From: Macrostomum hystrix
Lineage: Eukaryota > Platyhelminthes > Macrostomidae
Direction of reading: 5' to 3'
Assembly: GCA_950097015.1 (NCBI GenBank)
Contig: CATNEN010000007.1
Location: forward strand, 3,720,001 to 3,784,000
Length of the DNA: 64,000 bases
Shown here: positions 49,401 through 60,014 of the stretch, piece after piece
How the letters are laid out: the number at the start of each line of letters is the position of its first letter
Numbering within the stretch: the first letter of the stretch is position 1
The notes under the pieces: generated by a model
Told to the model about the DNA's origin: nothing
The model's input: only the letters and a program-made list of their open reading frames with translations
The model's database searches: none
Translations under genes and position numbers: made by a program

Positions 49401-52400
49401 GGAGTCTGTGTTCAAGGGCGCAGGGGCCCGGCAGAGCTCTGATTCGTCCGTTTCCGCTTTTCCGGGGGCGGCGGGCGAGGGGCTTCGGACTCGAAGCTGA
49501 AGATCTACATTCGAATGAGACCTGCACTGATGTAGGACATGTCTGGGCAGCGGAGCATCCAGCTGTCCGACAGTCCTAGAATGGCCGTGAAACCGTCTCC
49601 ACCAGGTCTGGTGATGGCTTCATGAACCACGACACCGTTTGCTGGCAGATCCGGGTGGATTGCCAACAGCAGTTGGCAACAACAGCGGCGCAGTTCTCCG
49701 GCGTTGGTGATGGCGCAGCGAGCTGGGATCCAAACACGATGACGATGTGTCTGGGGGCGCTCGTCCTCCCTGTAGATAAACAGGTTGCCCATTTCCGTGC
49801 CCCAGTCGAAGGTTTTCAGCATCTCGAGGAGTTGCTGTCCGGACTGGTTGTCGGCAGGCTGGACAATGAGGGCTTGGTCCTGGATGTCGGTCTTCAGGAC
49901 GTGCAGCACAGTGCCGCACAGTGCCAGTTTGACCAGATGAGAGTCCAATCTGCGCCAAATCTGGTCGAGTTGCGCTGTCGAGAGGGGCGTCTCCTGGCCT
50001 CGGATAACCAAGGCCGGCTGCCTCTTTGCCATAGCAGCGTAAGTACGATTTGGCTTTGTGGTTTGGTCGGCGCCTCCCGCAACGGGCCCCCCAGCAGTCG
50101 TCGGAGTTTCCGGATGACTGTGAGAGGTTCCGCCGCGAGAGGAACCGGACGCCCCAGAGGCCTGGGCAGCACTTTTCCGCGCTTCCGGGTTTCCCGGACG
50201 ACGTGAGGAGTCCGCCTCCTTGTTGGGTGCCGGTTCCTCCGCGATGTTCGCAGAGTTGCCGGCCCCCTCCTCGGAGGCGGTGGTTGGCGCGGACTTCGCA
50301 GCCAACCGTCCTTCCTGTTTGCGCCGCCGGAATTCCTGGAAGCGGGCGAAGCTGCGGGCCTGCGTGGCAGGGGAGCGTTTGCTCTTTGATCCAGCCGCTC
50401 TGGTGTTTTCCTGAGTGGCGGAGGAGCAGGATGGGTTTTGGGCGCCGGTGGAACCGGTGTCGCCCTGGCGCTGGTCCTGAGGATCTGCGTCGCCGGCCGG
50501 GGTCAGCGTTTCAGCAGGGTCCTGGGACGTGCTGGAGCTAAAGTTGGACTCCATAGGTCGCTTGAATGACAGAAAATTTTAAATGAAAAATAAAAACCGT
50601 TAACGGCCGGATATACTTCCCGGACCTTTCAGCCCCTCAGCGCGGTGAGACCTTAGGCATAAGAGGGCACCTAGAGCAGTGCCAGGCCCGCAGACTGGCT
50701 GCGTACCCTGTTAAGGTCGAAGGGTGACACCTGTCCCTCAGAGCCGTAGCCAGAGGTACCTGATCACGCACAGGTGCACGAACGCTGCGGACTGGCCGCA
50801 TACCCTGTTAAGGTCAAAGGGTGACACCTTTCCCTCCAGCCAGGGCTAGAGGTACCCAGTTTGGCCAGAGGCCCTGGATGGGTCATCCAGCGCTGTTGCC
50901 CATTCTGTCCGGCTGCCCTAGGGTCAGCCTTGAACACTCGCGGGACGTGTACCCATGGGTCAGCTGACGGGACAGCGTGGAGGGATTCCTGCACCCGAAG
51001 GCACAGGGCTCCTTCCTGCCAAGCCTGCTCAAAAAGCGACTGCAGGTGTGAGGCATCGCAGACCTTAGCCCGTGGGCCTGGACTGACTCATACCTCACAG
51101 GCGTTGTGTCCCGCCGGTGCGAGCCACAACTTAGGCACATGCTACTGGATTCTTCGTCAAAAACTGTACCTAAAACTCGTCACTCGTTCTTCAGATTTTG
51201 CCGGGTATTTTTCATTTCAAATTGACTCGACGTGTGAAACGCTGCCAGCGGACTCAGCAGCCGTATCTGGAGCGACTGTTGCTGTCTGAATCGGCGGTGA
51301 GTTTATGGATTTCTGTGACTGCTTATTCCTGACAATTATTACTGTTCCCTTCCTGAATGCAACTTGCAGATTGCATTTCAGCCCTTGCCTTTAATTTAAT
51401 GAGGCTAATTTCAGTCCTTTAGTTCCAACTTAGCGGCTACGCAAGCTTTAGAACGGGCCCAAAATGTACATTTAGATTTTAAATCGGCAGGCAAAACTAA
51501 ACACCCACCCCACTCCATGACCCACTTTGGTGTGCCAATTGTCCACATATGTACACTGTGTATGTACACTGCGTATGTACATGAACTGGCTGCTGCTGTC
51601 CTTAGCTTCGTCATTTCTGACCCTTCCTAAGACCGAATTTTCTCAACTGGGCTGTTTGCGCAGTACCAAGGCCTAGCCAAGCCTTACCCAGCAAATTAAA
51701 ATTGGAGTCAAACTTGTACTTTTCTTATCGATTCCTGCAAAATACAAGCAGGAAATGAAGTCCCAAAGCCTGCTCCATTTCATCAATTCTTACACTTGCT
51801 TTCATGCTCTATTCGAAGTCTGCAAACAACTAAAATCGGCACAAATTCTTGGAAAAAAACAGAATTCATACCAGTTTAAGACCATCTGAAACACAAGTAG
51901 CGAAATTAATTCCCAGATTTTTAATGCAACATTCTATAGCCAAGCTAAATCCATCATCCATCTACGAACGAGTACAAAAACTAAACTCAGACTGCAGTCA
52001 AGGCCCAAGCTCAACAGAGCCTTATCTTATCGAAAAGTTGTTATATACTGTCATTTAAAAGGCATAATTAAATCAGATAATAGCACTGGATGCTGTCACT
52101 GGCATGAAAATACTACTCTGATACTTATCAAAAGCAGTTCTTTACAAATCATCGAGCTTCGAGAATGATAGTGCCAGCTGCTGCAGTCTCGCACCCGTTT
52201 CACAAGCAGGTGGTCTGGGCAGAACAGCAGCGAATTTATCGACGCTTCAAGCGCTCTGCATCTCCGTTGTTCATGAACGACGAGAAGTGGACCAAGATGT
52301 GGTACCTGGTGAGCGCCGAAGTTAGATAATTGTTTGCTAGCAGAGTGGATAAACTTGCTAGGGAGGTGGGGAAGCGATTAGTGGGTGGGGAAAAAGAGGA

Positions 52401-55400
52401 AGAGAGTAAGTAACGAGCGGGAGAGAGTGGGTAAGGAGCGGGAGAGAGTGGGAGAGTGTGGGAGAGAGAGGGTAAGGAGTGGGAGAGAGTGGGTAAGGAG
52501 CGCGAGAGAGTGGGAGAGAGTGGGTAAGGAGTGGGAGAGAGTGGGAGAGAGTGGGTAAGGAGCGGGAGAGAGTGGGAGAGAGTGGGTAAGGAGCGCGAGA
52601 GAGTGGGAGAGAGTGGGTAAGGAGTGGGAGAGAGCGGGAGAGAGTGGGTAAGGAGTGGGAGAGAGTGGGTAAGGAGTGGGAGAGAGTGGGTAAGGAGCGG
52701 GAGAGAGCGGGTAAGGAGCGCGAGAGAGTGGGAGAGAGAGGGTAAGGAGCGGGAGAGAGTGGGAGAGAGTGGGTAAGGAGCGGGAGAGAGTGGGAGAGAG
52801 TGGGTAAGGAGCGGGAGAGAGTGGGAGAGAGTGGGTAAGGAGCGGGAGAGAGTGGGAGAGAGTGGGTAAGGAGTGGGAGAGAGTGGGAGAGAGTGGGTAA
52901 GGAGCGGGAGAGAGTGGGAGAGAGTGGGTAAGGAGCGGGAGAGAGTGGGAGAGAGTGGGTAAGGAGCGGGAGAGAGCGGGAGAGAGTGGGTAAGGAGCGG
53001 GAGAGAGCGGGAGAGAGTGGGTAAAGAGCGGGAGAGAGCGGGAGAGAGCGGGAGAGAGTGGGAGAGAGTGGGTAAGAAGTGGGAGAGAGTGGGTAAGGAG
53101 CGGGAGAGAGTGGGAGAGAGTGGGTAAGAAGTGGCAGAGAGTGGGTAAGGAGCGGAAGAGAGCTGGAGAGAGTGGGAGAGAGTGGGTAAGAAGTGGGAGA
53201 GAGTGGGTAAGGAGCGGGAGAGAGCGGGAGAGAGTGGGAGAGAGTGGGTAAGGAGCGGGAGAGAGTGGGAGAGAGTGGGTAAGGAGTGGGAGAGAGTGGG
53301 AGAGAGTGGGTAAGGAGCGGGAGAGAGTGGGAGAGAGTGGGTAAGGAGCGGGAGAGAGCGGGAGAGAGTGGGTAAGGAGCGGGAGAGAGCGGGAGAGAGT
53401 GGGTAAAGAGCGGGAGAGAGCGGGAGAGAGCGGGAGAGAGTGGGAGAGAGTGGGTAAGAAGTGGGAGAGAGTGGGTAAGGAGCGGGAGAGAGTGGGAGAG
53501 AGTGGGTAAGAAGTGGCAGAGAGTGGGTAAGGAGCGGAAGAGAGCTGGAGAGAGTGGGAGAGAGTGGGTAAGAAGTGGGAGAGAGTGGGTAAGGAGCGGG
53601 AGAGAGTGGGAGAGAGTGGGTAAGAAGTGGGAGAGAGTGGGTAAGGAGCGGGTGAGAGCCCGCAAGCAACCGTGCCCCACCCGTCCCTCCAGCACGAGCC
53701 AGAGCTTGCGAGGCGGCGGCACCCAAGCGGCGTCCCGGCTCCCAGCATGAACATCGCCGGCGCCTGGCAGTTGGGCTACCACGGCCAGGGCGTGGTGGTC
53801 TGCGTCCTTGACGACGGCATCGAGAAGGAGCACCCGGACCTCAGAGAGAACTATGTGAGAGCATTAGTGACTCCCGGGTATAGGAGAAGCTTCTCAACAA
53901 TGCACAAGGCAGAGCTAGGCCTGTGGGTGAAGCCGCATAGCAATCAAATCACAGCAAACATGAAATGCTAGGTTGTCACGGTATGTCGTTCAGCAATAAA
54001 TATGGTAGGACTGACAAGAGATTTACCTAAAAAGAAAATGGCCCTGCATCAGCTGAGAAGGGATATTGCCTAGCAAGGCCTGTTAAGCATCAGAAACGGC
54101 TGCAGTTCCTGGACGCTGTCCTCCGTATTTGACCAGCCCTGCCCGCATGACTCGACAACGCCAGCTGCCATCCTTGACTGAACAGCCACCTCCAGCCCAC
54201 CCAGCTGTCGCCGCAGACTTCCTGTCCTGTGCGCCTCACGTCGTGCGGTGCGGCCACTTTTCTTAGAAAGCCCAACTTTACCGACGCTTTCAAGTGGGTT
54301 AAAAAGGAAAAACGTTTTGACGCCTTCGTGGTTGAAGCAGAGCTGCGTCCAGAGAGGAAATTGCGGTCCCGTGCCGCTTCTGTGTCTCGCCCTCCCTCTC
54401 CCCTTTCATTCTGGCACACAGTTGCAATGCGACGGACTGTTAAGCAGCATTCACACCTCTGCAGCAGGCCCAGCGCTGCTGTTAAGTGAGGCGAACAAGT
54501 CCGCCAGAGAGGCCACTGTTGACGTGACCGATTTTTCTGTTAGAGAAAGCTTTCCGTGCAATTTAGTGAGGCCGTCTGACATACTGCTGTACAGAGATTC
54601 TCACCTGGGCACTCAGACAAGCGAATCGGTTGCCTTCGCTACAATACTTTCCCCTACCTGCTTCTGAGGTTGTAAAGTATCGTGCTAAATTATAATTGCT
54701 ACCATTTTTATCTGCACCCATCTAGCCTGATCGAAAGATTCCCGAAATTGTTGCGCTTTCCTGCCTGCTTCAGCAGTCGTAAAGTTTTTGTGCTTGCTTA
54801 ATGTTGCGAATCGAAATACTAAGCCAGGTCGGCAGGTCAAGTCATCCATGATTTGATCACGGGAAATTGATTGAATGTTACTTTTGTAGGTACTACGTGG
54901 GTAACCCTGGTTTAAGAGATAGTTAATAACACACACACGGGCTTTTTAAAGTTTTAGTAGCTGGATAATAAAGTATACAGTAGCACGAAATGAGCACATT
55001 GCAGCCCACAAATTCCAGGATCCTGAAGCATCGTTTGACGCCAATAATAACGACCCGGATCCGTCATTTCGGCACACCGTCAGGGACGACAACAAGTTAG
55101 TTCAGGGACTGGGTTGATAGTATGAGTAATAATATATAAGCAGCATGGTATTGTTTAAGGCCAACCAAGAATGATCTACTAAGTATTCGGGTTGTAGCCT
55201 AGCGGTTAGGCCATCGGACTCACTATTTTAAGGTTGGATGTTCGATTCGCGACTCCATTTGAACAATTTGTGTCCTTCAGCAACTCTAGATTGCATTATT
55301 GCATCAGTTCACGCAGCTGTTGATTGGGTACCAGCATGAGCTGCGGTAATTGAGACTGGCTTTCGCACCCCTTGTCCATGGACTGAACAGCTGCACACAG

Positions 55401-57952
55401 CCTTCAGGCAGCTGCGGCTGTGCTGTCCGATTGGGGCAAATGTAAGAAGTTATTATAAAATTACGAGTATTGAGTACGTGTGCTCTTTGTAAATCTTGTA
55501 ATTGTCGTAGTCTACGACAACCACACAGCAGAATTAGCTATTCGTTGAGCTCGATGCTTAAAAACCTGTATAGACTACAAAAACTGCCAGGCCATCTACT
55601 TTCAGTAGAAATATGCGCACATTGAATTTCTTTGTGTTTTAGGCATGGAACTCGCTGCGCAGGTCAGATTGCAGCCCAGGCCAACAACTCCATCTGCATT
55701 CCGGGTGTGGCTTTCCGTTCCCGGATCGGAGGTACGATGATTCAGCTCTCCGCTTGCAGCTTTTCAAGAACATGCGGCTTCTTTGAATGGGATCTCAATG
55801 AACTGACGATCCCTTCCGTTCTCCAACAGCCATTCGCATGTTGGACGGCGACATCACTGACACCGTCGAGACTCTCTCCGTCGGCTACCGACCGCAGCAC
55901 ATTCACGTCTACTCCTCCAGTTGGGGACCGAATGACGACGGCGCCACCCTAGAAGGCCCGGGCAGCCTCACCCAGAAGGCCTTCAGGCTGGGCGTCACCC
56001 GGGGCAGGCGCGGCCTCGGCTCCGTGTTCGTCTGGGCTAGCGGCAACGGCGGCCGCGACGACAACTGCAACACCGATGGCTACACGAACAGCATCTACAC
56101 CCTGTCGGTGGGTTCTGTGTCGGAGTCGGGCTCGGTGCCCTGGTACAGCGAGTCCTGCTCATCCACACTGGCCGCTACCTACTCAAGGTGCGACAGAAAT
56201 AGAACCTTGCTTAACCCTGCCACAAACTTCTTGAGTGCTTGACTTACTTGACTTAGCTGCGGGCTGCATCTGCCAGAGCAGGTGCATTGGGAAGGCGGTG
56301 AAAACAGCTAGTTCTGCCCATTCTGACAGCCCCTGAAAACCGGACGATGCCTCCGAGCCGATGATGAAATCAAAGAGGGGCCCTCGTAAAGATCGTATAG
56401 CGGCATGGATAAAGTGCTCCGCGTTTTTCGTTGTCACACTTGCGAAAGGGACATAGCTCCACTGGCCACCTGGCCCTCCGAATATTTGTCCACCTTTCCT
56501 TGTGTTTGTACTGCATCCAGGGTCTCAATTTAGTGGAAAATTGCTCTGGCTGCTGTGGCAGTTCTAGCAAGCTATGACCCCAGCTCAGTGAGGAATATTT
56601 TCCCTTCCAAATTTCCTATTTAAACTGATCAATTTCCCTACTCGATCCTCCGTAGTGGAGACAGCGGACTTCAGGAGCGCTCCATGGTGACCACCGACCT
56701 GCACGGCCGCTGCACAGAGAACCACACCGGCACCAGCGCCAGCGCGCCCATCGCGGCTGGGATCGTGGCCCTGGCCCTGTCCGCCAATCCCGGTCTCGGC
56801 TGGCGCGACCTGCAACACCTGACTGTCCGCTCGGCTAATCCATCGGATTATCTGCGCACCACCTGGCGGACTAACGGCGTCGGTAGGCGGGTGTCGCACG
56901 AGTTCGGCTACGGCCTCATGGACGCTCTGGAGATGGTGCGCCAGGCTCGCCGCTGGCGCTCGGTGCCCCCGTTAAGAAGCTGCGACGCTGGCAGCCAGCC
57001 GGGACTGTCGGTGACCATAGACGATGGCTACGAGCGAACGTTTCGCCTGACGACGGACGCCTGCGCCGGCCTGGGACCGGACCAGGAGGTGGCCTTCGCT
57101 GAGCACGTCCAAGCCAGGGTGGAGCTGACAGCCACGCGGCGGGGTGGCGTGCAGCTGTGGCTGCACTCTCCACTGGGCACCGTCAGCCAGCTGCTCAGCC
57201 GCAGGCCCAAGGATAAGGTGAGTAGGGAGCGATGGCAATATGGGATGTACGGGGCTTTTGAATAATCTGTGGCCTAACTTGAGCTGATCTATATAAATAA
57301 ATAAAACGAAAATAAATGGCAGGAGATCATTTGTTTCCCCTGGGCTGAGATTCGAACTCTTCACCTCTCAACTAGGAGGCCGAAGCTCCGCCACTGGGCG
57401 AGAACGTCAATAGTCTTGGTTTGAGAATTGATGCAATTGATGGAGACAGCAGACACAAGCAGGCTGGCCAATGAAACCTGAAGCCCAATTCATAACCTAT
57501 ATTTTATTGCTATTGCAGGGAAACGGTGGCTTTCACCTGTGGCCCTTCATGACAGTGCACAACTGGGGCGAACCGCCGAAAGGCACCTGGCAGCTGGTGG
57601 TTCGCTGCGACGGATGCACAGGTGAGGAACGCACAATGCACTTCCAGCTTGCCTGGCCACCATCTTTGCTGGCGACTTACCTAAATTACTCGCGTGCCCC
57701 GCAGCCACTCTGCACAGCTGGTATTTGTTAATTCACGGCACCGGCGACCTGCCAGCCGACCAGGTGATGCCGGTGGTCCCCAGGTCGCAGCCAGGGCAGC
57801 CACCGGTTACAGGCCAGGACAGGCCGACCACCCAGCTGCCTGGAGACGATGCGGCCAAGTTTGGCGGCAGAATCCTCGGTGGCGCTTTGAAAGGGCCGAC
57901 GCTGCAAGCCGCTGCGGTACTGCTGCTTCTGCTGTTGCTTCTAAAGCTATGA
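43475..57952 (+). CDS. Furin-like proprotein convertase (kexin family)
   Basis: Complete gene, ten exons: 43475-43657, 51195-51296, 52210-52308, 53693-53854, 55019-55095, 55643-55731, 55830-56187, 56656-57217, 57519-57621, 57705-57952; all junctions are GT-AG and in frame, 660 residues. Signal peptide ([17 protein letters not shown]), then a prodomain ([25 protein letters not shown]) ending at the autocleavage site RRFKR/S. The subtilisin triad is Asp168 (VLDDGIE), His209 (HGTRCAG) and Ser384 (GTSASAP), with oxyanion Asn310 (ASGNGG); Asp-His and His-Asn spacing equal furin's. A P domain follows ([19 protein letters not shown]). There is no Cys-rich region; the protein ends in a hydrophobic tail of about 15 residues ([14 protein letters not shown]). 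Such enzymes cleave precursors after paired basic residues in the secretory pathway. Intron 1 is 7.5 kb. Confidence 0.93.
44061..45622. repeat. 24-bp minisatellite in convertase intron 1
   Basis: About 65 copies of a 24-bp unit containing ACTCACTGTCTCTGATTCAC and CAAC/CAGC. The rare variant GTCCTTAAGTCACC occurs at 44671 and 45223, 552 bp (23 units) apart, marking a block duplication. The minus strand has an uninterrupted 517-codon frame (SETVSAGE repeats), a product of the unit length. Confidence 0.98.
45625..47555. other. Intron 1 sequence, no exon recognised
   Basis: AT-rich, especially 46880-47530. It includes a small 22-bp repeat (ATGGACACACATGGACACAC) at 46107-46171 and the motif ATACTCGTA at 47086. 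A minus-strand frame near 46188-46448 looks slightly protein-like but matches no family I know. Confidence 0.4.
47758..48341 (-). pseudogene. RNase H end and C-terminal tail of ORF2
   Basis: The frame with [20 protein letters not shown] holds the last RNase H motif (GNELAD, its Asp being the final metal ligand). It is followed by [16 protein letters not shown] and, after another frameshift, [20 protein letters not shown]. The same KHKxRW motif appears in the fragment at 56245-56545. Confidence 0.65.
48313..49020 (-). pseudogene. Retrotransposon ORF2 remnant, endonuclease domain
   Basis: 235 codons from [20 protein letters not shown]. Apurinic-type endonuclease signatures are in order: LLQEPW (catalytic Glu), [22 protein letters not shown] (Asp/Asn), [16 protein letters not shown] and [10 protein letters not shown] (final Asp-His). 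The domain looks complete. The frame then shifts: the continuation [19 protein letters not shown] is in another frame and runs within a few codons into RNase H sequence, skipping the reverse transcriptase. It cannot make a working ORF2 protein. Confidence 0.75.
49505..50554 (-). CDS. Retrotransposon ORF1 protein
   Basis: 349 residues starting [20 protein letters not shown]. The N-terminal 170 residues are low-complexity Ser/Ala/Pro/Gly with basic patches ([17 protein letters not shown]). After [15 protein letters not shown] comes a folded-looking part with [17 protein letters not shown] and [15 protein letters not shown], whose layout resembles the DUF4780-type region found in ORF1 of some non-LTR elements. 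No zinc knuckle is visible. ORF1 proteins package element RNA. The frame is intact although the rest of the element is broken. Confidence 0.65.
   Translation of the reverse strand: MESNFSSSTSQDPAETLTPAGDADPQDQRQGDTGSTGAQNPSCSSATQENTRAAGSKSKRSPATQARSFARFQEFRRRKQEGRLAAKSAPTTASEEGAGNSANIAEEPAPNKEADSSRRPGNPEARKSAAQASGASGSSRGGTSHSHPETPTTAGGPVAGGADQTTKPNRTYAAMAKRQPALVIRGQETPLSTAQLDQIWRRLDSHLVKLALCGTVLHVLKTDIQDQALIVQPADNQSGQQLLEMLKTFDWGTEMGNLFIYREDERPQTHRHRVWIPARCAITNAGELRRCCCQLLLAIHPDLPANGVVVHEAITRPGGDGFTAILGLSDSWMLRCPDMSYISAGLIRM
52388..53660. repeat. 10/11-bp mosaic minisatellite in convertase intron 3
   Basis: Modules GGGAGAGAGT and GGGTAAGGAGC combine into units of about 20 to 31 bp over 1.27 kb. 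Most units contain GGTAAGG, close to a splice donor. A diagnostic segment (AAGTGGCAGAGAGT, then GGAAGAGAGCTGG) occurs at 53129 and 53511, 382 bp apart. The complementary strand gives three overlapping frames of over 450 codons that are not genes. Confidence 0.97.
53855..55018. other. Convertase intron 4, unidentified sequence
   Basis: Unique, with open but unconvincing frames on both strands around 54090-54660. GC content is coding-like near 54100-54480, so an old mobile-element fragment is possible; none was identified. Confidence 0.3.
55188..55458 (+). mobile_element. tRNA-derived SINE (family B), near full length
   Basis: The head GTAGCCTAGCGGTTAGGCCA (A box) and GGATGTTCGATTCGCGACTC (B box) is followed by a body containing GTCCATGGACTGAACAGC, CACACAGC and GCAGCTGCGGCTGTGCTG, then an AT-rich tail TTATTATAAAATTACGAGTAT. 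It is in sense orientation in convertase intron 5. Confidence 0.75.
56245..56545 (-). mobile_element. 5'-truncated non-LTR retrotransposon 3' end
   Basis: The minus strand reads [18 protein letters not shown], like the KHKDRWIN part of the element at 47556, then a short frameshifted tail ending in GCAGCTAAGTCAAGTAAGTC. The AAGTC-type 3' tail is shared with the larger copy. It sits antisense in convertase intron 7. Confidence 0.55.
57331..57412 (-). mobile_element. tRNA-like SINE head
   Basis: The minus strand reads GCCCAGTGGCGGAGCTTCGG, CCTCCTAGTTGAGAGG and GAAGAGTTCGAATCTCAGCC: A- and B-box positions as in a tRNA. It is continuous with AT-rich sequence, not a closed tRNA cloverleaf. It lies in convertase intron 8. 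Confidence 0.5.
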
Positions 57953-58291
57953 CTTGGCTGCTGCTACTGATTTTCTACATCGTTTGCTAACACTAAAACA
58001 GGGATCAGACATTCTTGCTTCGTCGTACTCAATCCTTCTACGAAAAATACCTCAAATTCGCATTGCTGCAGAACAGCTTGGTCTTTGTTCTTGACGAATA
58101 TGTTTGAGTGCATTGTTCCAATACCTCAAACGCGACTGCCGTTGAAGTGGGAAATTTCTTTGAAAATTGCAAAAACTTTTTCTATTAGTATCTCGTTACA
58201 CTCGCATGTTTCATTGTTGACATTAATTCGACAGCCGACACCGTCCTGCCGGTAAAGAAATCGATATTGCATGTGATAATCTCCATTGCTT

Positions 58292-58297
58292 AATAAA
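58292..58297 (+). terminator. Possible polyadenylation signal of convertase gene
   Basis: AATAAA 340 bp after the convertase stop codon; no nearer canonical signal was noticed. Confidence 0.3.
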
Positions 58298-58436
58298 AGG
58301 CGTAACATACCTCTGCGGCCAAGATCTGCTACTATGGCTTTCAATAAACAGAGCACAGAATAAAAATCATTACGTTCATATGACTGCTTGCAGCCAAAAG
58401 CCAAATAACTCACAGAAAACTAACTATAGCTCGTTA

Positions 58437-59130
58437 TACATTTACCGCAGCGTGTTTGCCGTATTGAAGCCAGCCTAGTGCTCATCGCTGATTGGCTAGG
58501 ATCATCATTTACCGCAGCGTGTTTGCCGTATTGAAGCCAGCCTAGTGCTCATCGCTGATTGGCTAGGATCATCATTTACCGCAGCGTGTTTGCCGTATTG
58601 AAGCCAGCCTAGTGCTCATCGCTGATTGGCTAGGATCATCATTTACCGCAGCGTGTTTGCCGTATTGAAGCCAGCCTAGTGCTCATCGCTGATTGGCTAG
58701 GATCATCATTTACCGCAGCGTGTTTGCCGTATTGAAGCCAGCCTAGTGCTCATCGCTGATTGGCTAGGATCATCATTTACCGCAGCGTGTTTGCCGTATT
58801 GAGCCCAGCCTAGTGCTCATCGCTGATTGGCTAGGATCATCATTTACCGCAGCGTGTTTGCCGTATTGAAGCCAGCCTAGTGCTCATCGCTGATTGGCTA
58901 GGATCATCATTTACCGCAGCGTGTTTGCCGTATTGAGCCCAGCCTAGTGCTCATCGCTGATTGGCTAGGATCATCATTTACCGCAGCGTGTTTGCCGTAT
59001 TGAGCCCAGCCTAGTGCTCATCGCTGATTGGCTAGGATCATCATTTACCGCAGCGTGTTTGCCGTATTGAGCCCAGCCTAGTGCTCATCGCTGATTGGCT
59101 AGGATCATCATTTACCGCAGCGTGTTAGCT
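58437..59130. repeat. 67-bp tandem repeat
   Basis: About ten copies of a 67-bp unit: TTTACCGCAGCGTGTTTGCC, GTATTGAAGCCAGCCTAGTG, CTCATCGCTGATTGGCTAGG, ATCATCA. The only recurring variant is TGAAGCC/TGAGCCC. Each unit contains GATTGGCT, a CCAAT box on the minus strand. It lies between the convertase and Ariadne genes, 3' of both. Confidence 0.97.
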
Positions 59131-59134
59131 GTTT

Positions 59135-60010
59135 TGAACCCAGCCTTGTCATATATCGATCGAAAGTCATCCCAAAAGGCTGAATTATTCGTTTCAAAGA
59201 ATTAGAAAATTCGCTGGTTAAATCGAAGAGAGAGTTTTCTATGTATATTTTCATATGAAAATGAAAGCTTTCAATGCCATTTTAGCAAGCAATCAAATAG
59301 TTTAGGAGTCGCATAAGTGTTTGCGCCTTTGTAGAGCGGCACCCTTTCAATGACAGACAATGGTAGTGTTTTGCGAAAAAATTGAAAGCAGTGTTTTCGG
59401 AGCAATTTCACAAAGAACAACAATGAACACACCTCATACGCGTTGGTGGCTGCAATAAGCTAAAGAAACTGAATAAGGTTTGCAGGAAATTTCAAATACT
59501 CACTTGCCTTTTCCCATGGTGTCTAGATTCTGGCGAATCAAAATGTTCTGATCTTCGCGCTAAAAATTTTCCCATTTGAAAGTCGATGTGGAAAATGTGA
59601 AAACTCGGTGTTTGAGATCTCCCCCCCCACCGGGAGGACCCAGTTTAGTCAGGACAGGCAAGGAAAAATCAAAAGGTTTTTTGGAAGAGACTAGGCCAGG
59701 CACTTGGGATCGCTGTTCTGCAGTTTCCATGGTGACAAATAAGCAGGTATAAATTTTACCAGACTTGCGACAGCTAGAAGACAGCGAAGCAGATGCTGAC
59801 TAAATAAATGAATAAATAGAAATAAATAAACCAATAAATAACTGACTGCAAACAGGACTGAATGAGTTGCCCACCCACAGCTATTAAAGAAAGTATACAC
59901 AGTTTGCGAACAGTTGTGCTGAGCGGCAGTAATACCCATTTTGCAAATAACAACAGCACCTCTGAGTTCAAATTGAGTCCAGTCAGCTCTGTCTGAGCAC
60001 AGATTTCGGC
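59135..60010. other. Intergenic stretch between two gene 3' ends
   Basis: Unique, AT-rich. It includes a poly-C run near 59622 and AAATAAATGAATAAATAG-like simple sequence near 59800. No exon supported. Confidence 0.45.
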
Positions 60011-60014
60011 TCCG

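Larger units (their letters stand above)
47556..51140 (-). mobile_element. Non-LTR retrotransposon lacking reverse transcriptase
   Basis: Antisense insert in convertase intron 1. In order on the minus strand: a 5' region with two copies of a ~120-bp segment (ACCCTGTTAAGGTC...GGGTGACACC); ORF1; the endonuclease part of ORF2; then directly the end of an RNase H domain ([13 protein letters not shown]) and a C-terminal tail ([24 protein letters not shown]). The reverse transcriptase is absent between endonuclease and RNase H, so the copy is internally deleted by roughly 2 kb and also frameshifted. The 3' end carries AAGTCAAGTCAAG rather than poly(A). The organisation points to the R1/Jockey/I group. 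Confidence 0.8.

Noticed and set aside
52236-53833. Three overlapping Ser/Leu/Pro-rich frames of more than 450 codons
   Set aside because: All three minus-strand frames run through the intron 3 array and over true convertase exons in antisense.
54090-54667. Candidate coding frames in convertase intron 4
   Set aside because: GC-rich but no recognisable domain; a mobile-element fragment is possible but unsupported.
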